Of a DNA stretch of 64,000 nucleotides, positions 1 to 62,983 are shown in pieces (the stretch's first letter is position 1; each line of letters opens with the position of its first letter). Origin of the DNA: Loripinus fragilis (Eukaryota; Mollusca; Bivalvia; Lucinida; Lucinidae); assembly GCA_964019695.1 (NCBI GenBank), contig OZ026519.1, positions 25,172,013 to 25,236,012 on the forward strand, given 5' to 3'. The translations under genes and the position numbers were made by a program. The notes beneath the pieces were generated by a model, which was not told where the DNA came from, searched no databases, and saw nothing but the letters and a program-made list of their open reading frames with translations.

Positions 1-62
1 TGGCGAATCCAGAGGGGATTCATGGGGTTCGCTCGAACCCCCCTCCTTGCCGCCTGTTTTAA

Positions 63-129
63 AATATCCCATGAAAATGAAATAATTTGGTCTCAGTGAG
101 ACCAAATTATTTCATTTTCATGGGATATT
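63..129. repeat. Perfect 67-bp palindrome
   Basis: Two 33-bp arms around a single G at 96 (core GGTCTCAGTGAGACC). It sits in a repeat with GGATTCATGGGGTTCGCTCG before and CAGGAATCCTGGATCCACCC after, resembling the GGATCC-ended family seen at 56500-56620. Confidence 0.9.
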
Positions 130-845
130 GAAGAACAATGAGATAAAATCAGCAAAGCAAACCCCCACATTTTTATACCCAAGAACCCCCTCTCCAGGAA
201 TCCTGGATCCACCCCTGTTGTCTGCTGATAGCTTTTGCAAACAGTTTGAACCCAGATCAGTTCTGATCCGGATTCAAACCATTTGACACTCTGATTATAG
301 TTCATGAAAAATTTTTTTTAGAAAAAGTTAATTTTTTAAAAAAAAAATCAGGAGTGGAAGCTCAAGACAGTTGACCCTCAAAAAAGGAACACCTGGAGAT
401 CAGGTGTGAGATCTGATATGCATGCAGCTAGCCAGTTACCTGGAAGGGGGCCCACTGATGTGGATGATGCACCTGCCCTTCCGATTATGATGATATGATG
501 ATGACAGCAAAAGCGTAAAAAATTACTCAGCATGCAAAGAGTTAAGTGTCAATCATAACTGCAGCAAATTGTGTCACAATTTTCTTGATTTTGGAGAAAA
601 TATTCGGCTTGACATTTCTTGTGAATCCATTCATATGAAATATCCAGGCTTATCACGTGATATAAAACAAAACGACAAAATATGATTATGTCTTCTGATG
701 TAAATTTAGGTGGTGGTTAAAGTAAGTCAGCTGACTGTCAAAAATATTAGTTCACGGAAGGTTAATCCATCCATGACATATATGACCTCCGGTATGGCCT
801 GATCCACTAGGGCTAGTTAAGCAAAAGTTTCAGCGTAAAATTGCA

Positions 846-967
846 ATTATTTTCTTACCCATCAGTTTAAACATGTGTTTTTGCTGCTCGAAAGAACCGT
901 CTCATTGAGACTGTTCTTTTGAGTACCAACAACATATGTTTTGGTTGAGAAATAAGAAAATAATTTT
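846..967 (+). repeat. Hairpin MITE family A copy (GAACCGTCTCATTGAGAC)
   Basis: Imperfect palindrome: TATTTTCTTACCCATCAG and AAAGAACCGTCTCATTGAGA on one arm, CTGTTCTTTTGAGTACC, AACATATGTTTTGGTTGAG and AAATAAGAAAATA on the other. About 120 bp. The family recurs, whole or in part, at about 5821-5885, 26397-26505, 29490-29555, 38997-39085, 43022-43145, 44188-44250, 53517-53630, 55376-55500, 58498-58620 and 62632-62730. Confidence 0.88.
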
Positions 968-1179
968 CAGTTACACACTCTTATCTGGGGGCCTGAAAGA
1001 TATTATTACTCTAACAAAATACATAATATTTGCCTATATATGACACAACAAAATGTGTTCAGATTCTTATGAAAAGAAGGAGTAGATTAGATGGATAAGC
1101 ATTGGTGGGGTGAGTTTGAAATGGAATAATCCAGGTGATAATCTAGACTCATCCATAGGTCCAGGTAAAGAAACTTTTT

Positions 1180-1370
1180 GTGCGTTAAATTAGGGGATAA
1201 CTGTGTTCAAAATTTTCATTTTGGGAGGTATATCGTCGGATAAACGGTCGGAAATTTAGTTTAACGGCGACACGTAAGCGGAGCCGTAAAACGTGATTTC
1301 CGAACGTATATCCGACGATATACCTCCCCAAATGAAAATTTTGAATATGGTTATCCCCATTCTAATGCAC
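1180..1370 (+). repeat. MITE family E copy 1 (GAGGTATATCGTCGGATA)
   Basis: Terminal inverted repeat of more than 50 bp: the left arm has GGGGATAACTG and GGAGGTATATCGTCGGATA, the right arm TATCCGACGATATACCTCC and GGTTATCCCC, with GTGCGTTAAAT / ATTCTAATGCAC at the ends. Other copies at 4828-5102, 35490-35775 and 61185-61510. Confidence 0.85.
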
Positions 1371-1621
1371 TATAACATTTTCCCTTCAAAAAGACAGTGA
1401 AAATATTCTTTGTTGCGCCTATACGTCCAGCGGCTACCAGCTGCATAAACCGCTTGCCAGCTGCATATATTCACTTGCCAACCAATGAAAAGCGACGTTA
1501 CGTAAGTGCATTAGAAGTGTAAATAACATGCATGGATCCAGAATGATTGCCAGAGGGGGCCCAACACTGACAACTTTTTTTTTTAAGTTGAGAAGAGAGG
1601 ATCTTAATACTACTATAAGCA

Positions 1622-1688
1622 GGCCATTATCAGCCTGCCAGTAAAACGCTATTTGAATGGCGTTTCCCTGGCGGGCGGATAATGGCCC
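1622..1688. repeat. Imperfect palindrome
   Basis: GGCCATTATCAGCCTGCCAG pairs with CTGGCGGGCGGATAATGGCC around AAACGCTATTTGAATGGCGT. Confidence 0.8.
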
Positions 1689-2093
1689 AACATTGAATGC
1701 TAGCCTGGTAGCTTTGTGATTTTCGAAGGGATTCAGACCAGTATTGCTAAGAAACCCAGAGCTCTCACTAGGATTTTGAAAACAGGAGTTCAGGACTCCC
1801 ATCTGGCAAAAAGTAGGAGTCCCACTGGAAAAAGTGGGAGTCCCACTCCAAAAAAGTTGGAGTCCCACCAATTTGTGCATACCGTATATCTTTTCCATTT
1901 AAGCCGGAAGTGATACATTTGAATAATTTTAGATTGATTGAGTGTAACCCTTTAAGCATTAATGGATTGTTCCTACTTAACAAAACAAAATATTTTGTTA
2001 TATTTTTAAATTTCGTGTAACCTGAACACACATTTTTTGTTTGGCCTTATCAAAATAAAAGATTAAACTGTTGGTACTTGTTTTATTCATTAA

Positions 2094-2095
2094 CC

Positions 2096-2138
<43 letters not shown>

Positions 2139-2170
2139 TAGATAGATAGATAGATAGATAGAAAGATAGA
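2094..2170. repeat. (CAGA)n(TAGA)n microsatellite
   Basis: About ten CAGA units pass into TAGA units, then a decayed GAAAGATAGA. Confidence 0.95.
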
Positions 2171-3690
2171 TCTAGCAGTCCTCTGTTTTGTATAATCTTA
2201 TGCAGTTGGAAGTCTTTTTTTCTTCTAAAAAAGCATCTCCCTAATGTCTACGGCGATTGCAATGAATAGACTGACATTAACTTTGCCATTTAACATGGCT
2301 TCCATGATTTAGAATGAACGATTTTACTTGCTGAAAGCGATTTGTTTGTGTTTATTCACCTAGACACCCGGCTTGAACCACCGATGACCACGGCTTGTAG
2401 TGTAGTTTTGTCATTCGGACGTTACCGTATATACGGCTTACCAATGTATCAATTTTTTTTTCAACAATTTTCAGACTCGTTTGTTTGCTGTAGCAATGAA
2501 CGATAAAGAAATGCAAATCCGTAAACGTATTTTTTTCTGCATGTTTATGTTGCTCAAATCGCAGACGAGTGTAATGAAATATGTTTTCTCTTTCATCCCT
2601 AATCAGTCGAATTCAGAAGTCGGTAGTCCGCCGCGATGTTGTTTACAATACCCTATTAGTTTTTCTCCCTTTAATTAACGGTAAATCGGTAGCGCATCTG
2701 TTTCGAACAATTATCCGATAATCCATGATTAATTACTTTAATAATCGCCTCGTAGTAATCACACTGTCCCGCATCGGTAATCCTGTCAATCACCTGTCAG
2801 AATTGCTTCACTGCAGTCCGAGTCATACGATTGGTCAACAGAGACTGGAAAATAATCACGTCTCCCGCGGCTCAAAAAGCGTGTTGCGATCAAAGGGCTT
2901 TTGATATCCGGTGTGTATTTATCTCAGCTTCTGGATTTTTAGCGCGTGGCGACTAAAAAAAAATGTGTACGCGGAACTCCTGCCTTGCGAAAATCATCCG
3001 TCCCAGGGAAAAAACGTGTGTACCAATACGCGTAATTCTGCGTTTCCGAGAGCTCTGAAACCCTATATTTTTTGTGATTTTTCAGAGGGGGGTCCAGACC
3101 CCCTGTCCCCCCTCTGGATCCGCCCATGAATAATTTCTTATTCATCAATTAAAACATGTGTTTTGGGTGTCTAAATTTGTCTAGTTTTTCAAACCTTGTA
3201 CACTAATAAAGGTAATGGGAATCACAGTGTATCGCTGCCTATAATTTTGATAAAAATTAAAGTCGATCAAATGCTTACATTTTTATATATAAGCCCGCTG
3301 TTGGCCTCTATTTTATGATTTAGCATTTCATTTCCTATTTCCATAAATGTACGGCTTTATTTAAGGGCTAAAATGGTCACTTTTTGTATCATACATATAG
3401 GAAATAGAAAAATATTTTAAAACATCATCCCCCCCCAGATATGTACAATGGACTATCCCAAGTTTATTGCGTCAAACTAGAAGGAAGAATCCATTAGTAT
3501 ACAAAAGGTTAGAGTCATGTGTGTTACCGGCAGGACAAGCTTTCTAGTCTGGGATAATGTTGAATTGACAAGACAACTTGACTTTGAGACAGTGATGATG
3601 TGAGGTGACTTCGTGTCAAGAGATGTGGTATTAATCTGTTCCACAGTCAACTTTATTGGTCATATGACAACAAAAGTTGTGTGCATGGTG
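2171..3690. other. No gene seen
   Basis: Upstream of the start codon. Short open frames lack codon character. The only structures are a CAGAGGGGGGTCCAGACCCC / CCCCCCTCTGGATCC hairpin at 3083-3125 and a partial family A end at 3130-3165. An untranslated first exon of the kinase could be here but leaves no visible mark. Confidence 0.5.
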
Positions 3691-3698
3691 GTTACAAA

Positions 3699-4193
3699 TT
3701 AAAGGGGATGGCAACCCTGATAATTACTATGTTTTGTATGAAAGATCTTAATAAACCACAAATTTTGATACCAGTTTCGTCTAAATCGGTTGAAAATGTG
3801 GAAGCTATTGGCGTTTGAATATTTGCAAATGGACAGTAGTGGAAGTGGCCATAGTGTAGGCTTAGTGACGTCACTCAGCATAATTAAATATGCGTAATCA
3901 AAATAAAAGACAAACCAATGGATTATTTGCATTAATCTTAAATGAAACATTTTCCTTGTGTATAAAGCTACATATCTGCTGAAACACAGATGATGTGATA
4001 CAGTAATGATAACTAAAAATTTAGCAGTTGAAAAAATTCTGAAAACTAATTAAATATTCAAAATGGCGGCTAAATGTTGGCCATAACTTGCCCATTTTTC
4101 AACCAATTTTGATGATACTTGTTTCAAAATTCATGGTTCATAGAGCTCTGTCTGATAAAACATACTTATCATTAGGGTTGCTGTCCCCTTTAA
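3699..4193. mobile_element. Non-autonomous DNA element with TTAA ends (495 bp)
   Basis: The left end TTAAAGGGGATGGCAACCCT and the right end AGGGTTGCTGTCCCCTTTAA are inverted repeats of one another with few mismatches. TTAA at both outer edges fits a TTAA target. No transposase frame inside. A single copy was recognised in the window. Confidence 0.78.
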
Positions 4194-4564
4194 GGAAGCT
4201 TGTTGACTTGATAATGGTTAACTCTTTCCTCGCCCAGTGACCGACTTTTGTCATCTGCAACAGTTTGAACTGGATCTGGATCCAAACTGTTTGACCCTAT
4301 GATGAACAGTGATGGTATTTCTGAAAGACAACAAACACTATTCAATCCATCGCCGTCAGTGTGTTAAACATTTTGTTTCAACTTCTCCCGTTGATTTGAA
4401 ACTTTGTTAGGATCTTCGGGGCATTAACACTTTGTATTCCTATAGGTTCCCCAAACATATTGATGCAATAAGTATGTGGACTGCCCATTGTGTTCTTTAA
4501 GGGGTCACAGATAGAATTTTCTAAACTTTCAAGTATTTCTGTCCCTGAAGGTTGTTTTAATCTA

Positions 4565-4631
4565 GCAAACAGTGCAGACCCTGATGAAATGCAGCATAAT
4601 GCTGCATTTCATCAGGGTCTGCACTGTTTGC
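4565..4631. repeat. Perfect 67-bp palindrome (GCAAACAGTGCAGACCC type)
   Basis: Two 33-bp arms around a single A at 4598 (core ATGCAGCATAATGCTGCAT). It forms the centre of a larger repeat at about 4480-4675 whose relative lies at 39495-39780. Confidence 0.9.
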
Positions 4632-4827
4632 CAAAGTACCCGTTTAAAGTTTTCCCGTATACAAAGGGTTAACCCCTTTCAGATTTGTTAAAATGACTTC
4701 ACTACATGTAGCTACAAATGTATCTTGAAAATACACTTTCTAACTTTTTTTGCTCCGGAACCACTGTAACCACTCATATTAAACTGAAACTTTGTGTGGG
4801 ACATCAGGATATTATGGCAGTTCAGAT

Positions 4828-5102
4828 TTAGAGGATAACTGTATTCAAAATTTCAGGGAGGTATATCGTCGGATATACGGTCGAAAATTTAGTATTACAG
4901 TGGCGCTCAAGAGGAGCCGTAAAACAGAAGATATCCCATGATATACCTCCTCAAATGGAAATTTTAAATGCACTTCTGCAGTTTTGTCTCAATTTGGAAT
5001 GTTGCAAGTGACATAGAGCTGCACATAATTAATGACATCAAACTGTTTCAGACAGTATATCATAGGATATTCTGATTAACCAAAATCAAGTGCATTAGAA
5101 TT
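4828..5102 (+). repeat. MITE family E copy 2
   Basis: Contains GAGGATAACTGTATTC, GGAGGTATATCGTCGGATA and, at the right, CAAGTGCATTAGAA. It is longer than copy 1 because of an extra right-hand segment also seen at 61330-61510. Confidence 0.75.
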
Positions 5103-5692
5103 ATAAATATAGATACATCAATACAAACTGTTTGGCTGCCAATTGGTGGCCACTTTTAAAATTGATTTTTTTTAATTCATGTCAGATCAAACTGAAATTT
5201 TGTGTGGAACATGAGAATGCTATACGGCAGCCACCTTGAAAAAAAAACTTCTCCCAAGTTAAAGTAGCTCAAAAGATTTGATGAAATTTTGTGTGGAACA
5301 TCAGGTCATGTGGTAGATTTAGATTTGTTCAAATCAATCAAATGGTGACATTATAACATCCAATATGGCAGCCCTATAGGGGCAATCTGGAATATAGATA
5401 TTTGACTTCTTATTTTCTACTAATTGGTACATGGAGGCGACACAGGTGTGCAGCTTTGTTCCTTTGGGCATATAGTTAGGCGATAGTAATTCTTTAATAA
5501 TAAAATAACATTAAACACATTGTCCTCATTGTCCTGTGCCTCTTGTGACCGGGTCCTAGAGCAGTTTTATGACCAGCTTGCTTACTCTCCCTAAAAATGC
5601 TGAATAAGCATAATTTCTGTTATTTAACAATTTAATGCAAAGAATGAACCTGTGGTGCTTGTGACCAGCAATGGCTAAAGTGGAGCCTGCAC

Positions 5693-5721
5693 ATCTCTCT
5701 CTCTCGCTAGCTCTCTCTCTC

Positions 5722-5763
<42 letters not shown>
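5693..5763. repeat. (CT)n microsatellite
   Basis: About 70 bp of CT dinucleotides with short interruptions (CTCTCGCTAGCTC and CCCTC). Confidence 0.95.
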
Positions 5764-5764
<1 letters not shown>

Positions 5765-5942
5765 AGCCATCGGTCCAGATAAGGGAATGTTCAGGTCTTT
5801 AGTTAAGAGTGCGTAACAGAAAAGTTATTTGCTTATTTCTCAACCAAAACATATGTTTTGGGTACTCACAAGAACTGTCATACCCAGATCAGACTGCAGT
5901 CTGATCTGGGTCCACACTGTTTGCTACTGAGACATTTTAAAT

Positions 5943-6178
5943 GAGCCAGTGCGTGAGATTTCCAACAATATGGTATGTGCGACCAGCAAAGGCTCAGACC
6001 AGCCTGCACATACGCGCAGTCTGATCAGAGCCTTTGCTAGTCGCTTGAATATTCTATGAATGTTTAGCTACTGACTGAACACAATTTGGATTTTCAAAGC
6101 TTAAAAGGAGGCCGCAGAGGCTCGTCTGAGTCTACACTTGTCAAAATGTCACATTGTTGGAAATCTCATGCCGCGGCT
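5943..6178 (+). repeat. MITE family C copy 1 (GAGATTTCCAACAATGTGG)
   Basis: Terminal inverted repeat GAGCC...GTGAGATTTCCAACAAT and ATTGTTGGAAATCTCATG...CGGCT, with an internal hairpin AGCAAAGGCTCAGACCAGCC / CTGATCAGAGCCTTTGCT. The family occurs six times: also 24890-25112, 32010-32246, 53705-53942, 54925-55160 and 58853-59052. Confidence 0.88.
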
Positions 6179-6234
6179 TAAATGGTCTAGCAGATGACGC
6201 AGAAGATGATATTAAGTCGCGAAAATTAGCAGCC

Positions 6235-6660
6235 AAAGACACACTGGTAAATGTAAACGTCGATTTGCTGGTATTTATGCGTATTGCCGGTACTTCATAA
6301 ACCGGAAGTGGTAGATATTGGTGTTGATACTATAAAGAAAAACATGCCATATGCCTAAAGGACTATAGAATTAGATCATTTTTAAGTATTCGGCATGCAC
6401 ATGACGATTTATGTAAGCATTTAGGAATAGATTCGAATACCGATCTAGATGATCGGTACTCGAATCTATTCCTAATTGCTTACATAAATTGCCATGCACA
6501 TACTGAATACTTAAAAATGATTGAAGTCTATGGTCCCTTTGGCATATGGCATGTTTTTCTATATAGTATTAACACCAATATATACCACTTCCGGTCTATG
6601 ACGTACCGGCAATACGCGTAAATACCAGCAAAGCAACATATACATTTACCAGTGTGAAAG
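6235..6660. repeat. Long fold-back inverted repeat (about 2 x 210 bp)
   Basis: AAGACACACTGGTAAATGTA at the left edge is mirrored by TACATTTACCAGTGTGAAAG at the right edge. Inside, CCGGAAGTGGTAGATATTGG pairs with CCAATATATACCACTTCCGG and AATAGATTCGAATACCGATC with GGTACTCGAATCTATTCC around a centre near 6451. No coding frame. Confidence 0.88.
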
Positions 6661-7027
6661 AGTAGAACTATACCTTTTAGGAGTAAAACTGTTTTTGAAG
6701 CCATTTACGTTGTAAACACTTTAAAATCGTTAGGTTATATGTCACTTGTCATAAATGTGATTGCTATGTTTTTATCTTAGACGTGAGAGACCACTTGTGG
6801 CGATTCTTGGAGAAGAATTGATTTTGTAATCATGCAAGAAATTATTTGTGATTTGTTGCTTAACCATAAGCTTAATTGTCTTTAAAATGAATGCTTTCAG
6901 CTTTTTCGATCCAATTGAGTTGCATGTATACAGACAGGGAACAGCAATGACGCTGATCAGACTGTGCAGGCTGATCTGCTTCTTTGCTGTTCGTACATGT
7001 CTAAACAGTTGTTTTTTTATCATAATT

Positions 7028-7420
7028 CAGGGATTTACTTAAGCCTGATTTTGGGGCAAATATCGGCCCTTCCCCAATTAAAAAATGAGCAAAACTTCCC
7101 AAAATGGTGTATATCATTCCCAATTTTTTAGTTCTACATTTTGGTGAAAATTTCATGAAAATCTGAACAAAAATAGCAAGGTTACAGATGCATGAAAATT
7201 TGCATAAAAATGTGAATGAAAACATGTTTTCATTCAAATTTTATGCAAATTTTCATGAATTTTATGAAGGGCAATTAAAGCAACAAATATGTTACAGCTT
7301 TATACTGCCATTTAAAATGGCGGTCCAGTATCAATTTTTTGCCAATTTTGATGGTCCAAATGTTTTTTTCCTAAATCAACAGGCCCCAGTCCCGACTTCA
7401 GAACGGTAGGAAAATCCCTG
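7028..7420. mobile_element. Non-autonomous element with CAGGGATTT termini
   Basis: The ends CAGGGATTT (7028) and AAATCCCTG (7420) are inverted repeats. The middle holds a palindrome with CATGAAAATTTGCATAAAA and TTTTATGCAAATTTTCATG (7190-7256). CAGGG-type ends resemble hAT elements, but no clear 8-bp target duplication is visible. It lies only about 75 bp before exon 1. Confidence 0.62.
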
Positions 7421-7508
7421 TTATAGTACAATGTACTGATAGTTCTACTTTGATGTATAATAGCATGTATATTGTATATATCCTTGTTTTCAGAGTCGTA
7501 ACTCCAAA

Positions 7509-59939
<52,431 letters not shown>

Positions 59940-60605
59940 TAATCTAGTGCAGTGCAGTCCCTTTATAATGCTATGTTTGGGGTCAATAGGAATGGACCCC
60001 ATTTTAAATGGACAATTTTACAAAGAAATTATAGGAAAATGACCATTGTAAAATCCATGTTAAAAAATATTGGGAGCCACAACATGACTGTATTATATTC
60101 AAATCTGTTATAACGAGGTGTGTTATATAGGGACAGCACTGTATATTTATAAAAAATGAATGTTACCTTTTATTGCAAACTCAGGTATTTTGAGTCAACA
60201 AGAGGTTACTGTTTTTCTTTAGTTTTTAAGGGGGGGGGGGGGGGGGGGGGGAATGAATATTTTTTGACTTGTGTGCTTGCCAGTACTTAGATTGGTACAA
60301 TCCATCCATAGATAAGGTGAAAATGTCAGGCCTGATCTGGATCCAAACTGTTATACACTGATGGTATTCCTGAAAGATTTTTTTGGAAAAAAAAAGAAGA
60401 GTAAAATTAAAAAGACTAAACCTTCTAATGACAAAAAAAGCATGCAAATTTGCCCAGAATGCAAAGAGGTTATTAAACACAAATGAGCAAGCCCATAAGA
60501 TTTTGGTAAGAGTCGGCAAATTGTGAAGACTTTTCATAGCCTGCACTGCTTGTATACACAAAGTGGAAAAGTAGATGGAGGCTGGGACTAAAATTTAGAC
60601 CTCTT

Positions 60606-61124
60606 CAGTGTTGTGCCTAGGTCAAGATTTCTGGGGGACACAGGTGTCCCTCTACCTGAAATTCAGGGGGACATTTACAAATTCTGGGAGACACACCAAA
60701 TCTTTCAAATTTTTACCTGTTAAATTGAATAGTTATCCGGAAATTTCTGTTATCTTTTTATTTAAATTTGAGCTTGATGTCGATAGATTTGGCTCAAGAA
60801 GGGGTGTAGATGACAGTGAAGTAGTTTCTGCTATTGCCCTAGTTTTGAATTCACCAGCAAATTTACTATTTCTATATTAAAATAGCTTTTTTTCTGCACT
60901 TCTACTATGAAATTCCAGTTTTCCGCCATTGTTGTTGTGTATTGAACTGCGCTATTTACTTCCCTTTAATAGGTTACACTAAATACGGAAATAGTAGAAA
61001 ACAGCGAAAAATAATAAGCAGATTTTCGAGGTGCGCCCTTAGGCCCGCGCTGGGTGCGTTTTTAAGGGACATGGGCAGTAAAATCGCGGGAATCCCGCAA
61101 TGCCGCGCTCTAGGCACAACACTG
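60606..61124. mobile_element. 519-bp non-autonomous element (CAGTGTTGTGCCTAG)
   Basis: CAGTGTTGTGCCTAG left and CTAGGCACAACACTG right are exact inverted repeats, with CCTCTT duplicated outside (60600-60605 and 61125-61130). Two open frames inside (60608-60880, 60942-61142) show no transposase features. CAGTG ends are common in hAT elements; a 6-bp duplication is short for that group. Confidence 0.82.
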
Positions 61125-61184
61125 CCTCTTATGTCAGCATGAGCTTTTAAGAGAGGCTTTTGCTTAAACATGTATGTGATAAGG

Positions 61185-61510
61185 GGATAACTATTCAAAA
61201 TATTAATTTAAGGAGGCATATTGTTTGATATACGGTTGGTAATTTAGCTTCACAAGGTGTCGTAAAATGTGTTTTCCCACCATATATCCAATGATATACC
61301 TACCAAAATGAACATTTTGAATATGGTTATTCCCATTCTAATGTATTTCTGCGCTTGTTTACTGTTAAAATCTTTCATCCCAAATTGGAGAGTTGCCAGC
61401 CGTATATCCTCAAACAAAATTTGATGTAATTAATAATGTCAAATTGTTTAGATACACTATCGCATATTTCAAATCATAAGTCGTGTTACAAAAGCAAGTG
61501 CATTAGAAGT
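61185..61510 (+). repeat. MITE family E copy 4
   Basis: AGGGGATAACTATTCAAAAT at the left, AAGGAGGCATATTGTTTGAT and ATATCCAATGATATACC inside, CAAGTGCATTAGAAG at the right. The most diverged of the four. Confidence 0.75.
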
Positions 61511-61914
61511 AAGAAATATAGCCTCTTTCAGTGTATACGAAAATTACTTCAACTTAATTAGGTACTCGAGTTTATTAGGATTTGAGATCTCAGACAAATA
61601 TTGCATCTCATCTAGATAACTGTAGTTGGGCTGCTTCTTGTTATTACAGGAAAAGAACATTTCAGACGTGAGGAACTGACTGTTGACCTTGACCTCAATT
61701 TCATGGATCTGAAGCTTAGGGTTAATGTTGTTTATTCAGTGTTATTTTTACTGCATTATATTGTCAGTACACTTCAGTAGTCATTTAAAACGTGACTAAG
61801 TCAATCTTATTCCTATACTGCAGCATCTGCTCCCAATATTACTGTCATATATGAGCATGTACATGACAAAATCAATAATGTGTATACATACTGAGCTGAG
61901 GCTGAGAATAGCTT

Positions 61915-62145
61915 GGCCTAGAGATTATAAAATGTTTGTCATGAAATTTATCCTGCTCATAAATTTTAAAATGCCAACAATTGTTGGCATTTTAGCATTT
62001 ATTAGCATGATAAATACAACATCTAAGAGTTTGAAAGCAAAGAATGGCTTAATTATTTTAATATTCAGTATTTTTGATTTAATGAACTTTTGAAATTTCA
62101 TGCTCATTAGAGTTGAGCCTGAAAAAAGTTTTATAACCTCAGGTC
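61915..62145 (+). repeat. MITE family D copy 3
   Basis: GGCCTAGAGATTATAAAATG left, AGTTTTATAACCTCAGGTC right. It contains an extra perfect hairpin AAAATGCCAACAATTGTTGG running into CATTTT. Confidence 0.8.
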
Positions 62146-62631
62146 TTGAGCTTTAATTCAGACAGTCCTCACTATGTTTTTGGTGGGTAGCTTAGGACAA
62201 ATTGTTTATTTATTTGACAGTGAGGACTCTGATCAGACTGGGTGCATGCCCAGACTGATCAGATTCTTTACTGGGCGCTCAGATATTTGTTCTAATTTCT
62301 AGTGAATGATTTTGTTCTTCTTCATATTTTCAATTAGGTTGAGCTCAGAATGACAAAAATGTTTCTAAAAGTTTCGCCACTCTGAGTGCAACAAGTTTAT
62401 AATACCTCAGCCATTTTCAGTCACCAACATGAGAGAAGTCAAGGTCAACAGTCTAAATTTTATTTTATGCGTGGATTGCTTTTGTTTGAAATTCAGACAT
62501 TTTTATGTTAGCCTTACCACAAGTAAACCTGTTTATCTCATATGGAAGGAGCAACTTAGAAACATTTAAACAGTCTGATCACAAAGGTCTTGATATTAAA
62601 GTGAACTTTTTTCTGTCTGTAAAATTATGAT

Positions 62632-62730
62632 TATTTTCTTACCCATAAGTAAAAGCATATGTTTTGGGTGCTCAAAAGAACCGTCTCATTGAGACGGTTC
62701 TTTTGAGTACCCACAACATATGTTTTTGCA
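62632..62730 (+). repeat. Hairpin MITE family A copy, downstream
   Basis: CAAAAGAACCGTCTCATTGA and GACGGTTCTTTTGAGTACCC form a perfect inner hairpin. The right end is cut at ACATATGTTTTTGCAGTCTG. Confidence 0.83.
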
Positions 62731-62772
62731 GTCTGATCAACACCTCATTTGTATAATATAAAGATATCTTAC

Positions 62773-62983
62773 TACAGTCAAACCTGTGTGAAACAGCCAC
62801 TCTCAAAAAGACCAAAATGGGGTTTCAAGACCAATCATGGTTTAATGCAGGTCAAAAGTATTGCAGAATTCTCCAAGGTGAGCATTCTGCAATACTTTTC
62901 ACCTTCATTAAGCTACCATTTGTAATTAAGACCTTTTGTTTTGTCTACACTTTGAGTGGCAGTTTTACACAGGTTTTACTGTA
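62773..62983 (+). repeat. MITE family B copy
   Basis: TACAGTCAAACCTGTGTGAA left, TACACAGGTTTTACTGTA right. It follows directly after a family A copy. Confidence 0.86.

Noticed and set aside
60608..61142. Two consecutive + strand frames of 90 and 66 codons as a transposase remnant
   Set aside because: They lie in a terminal-inverted-repeat element, but no transposase motif could be recognised.
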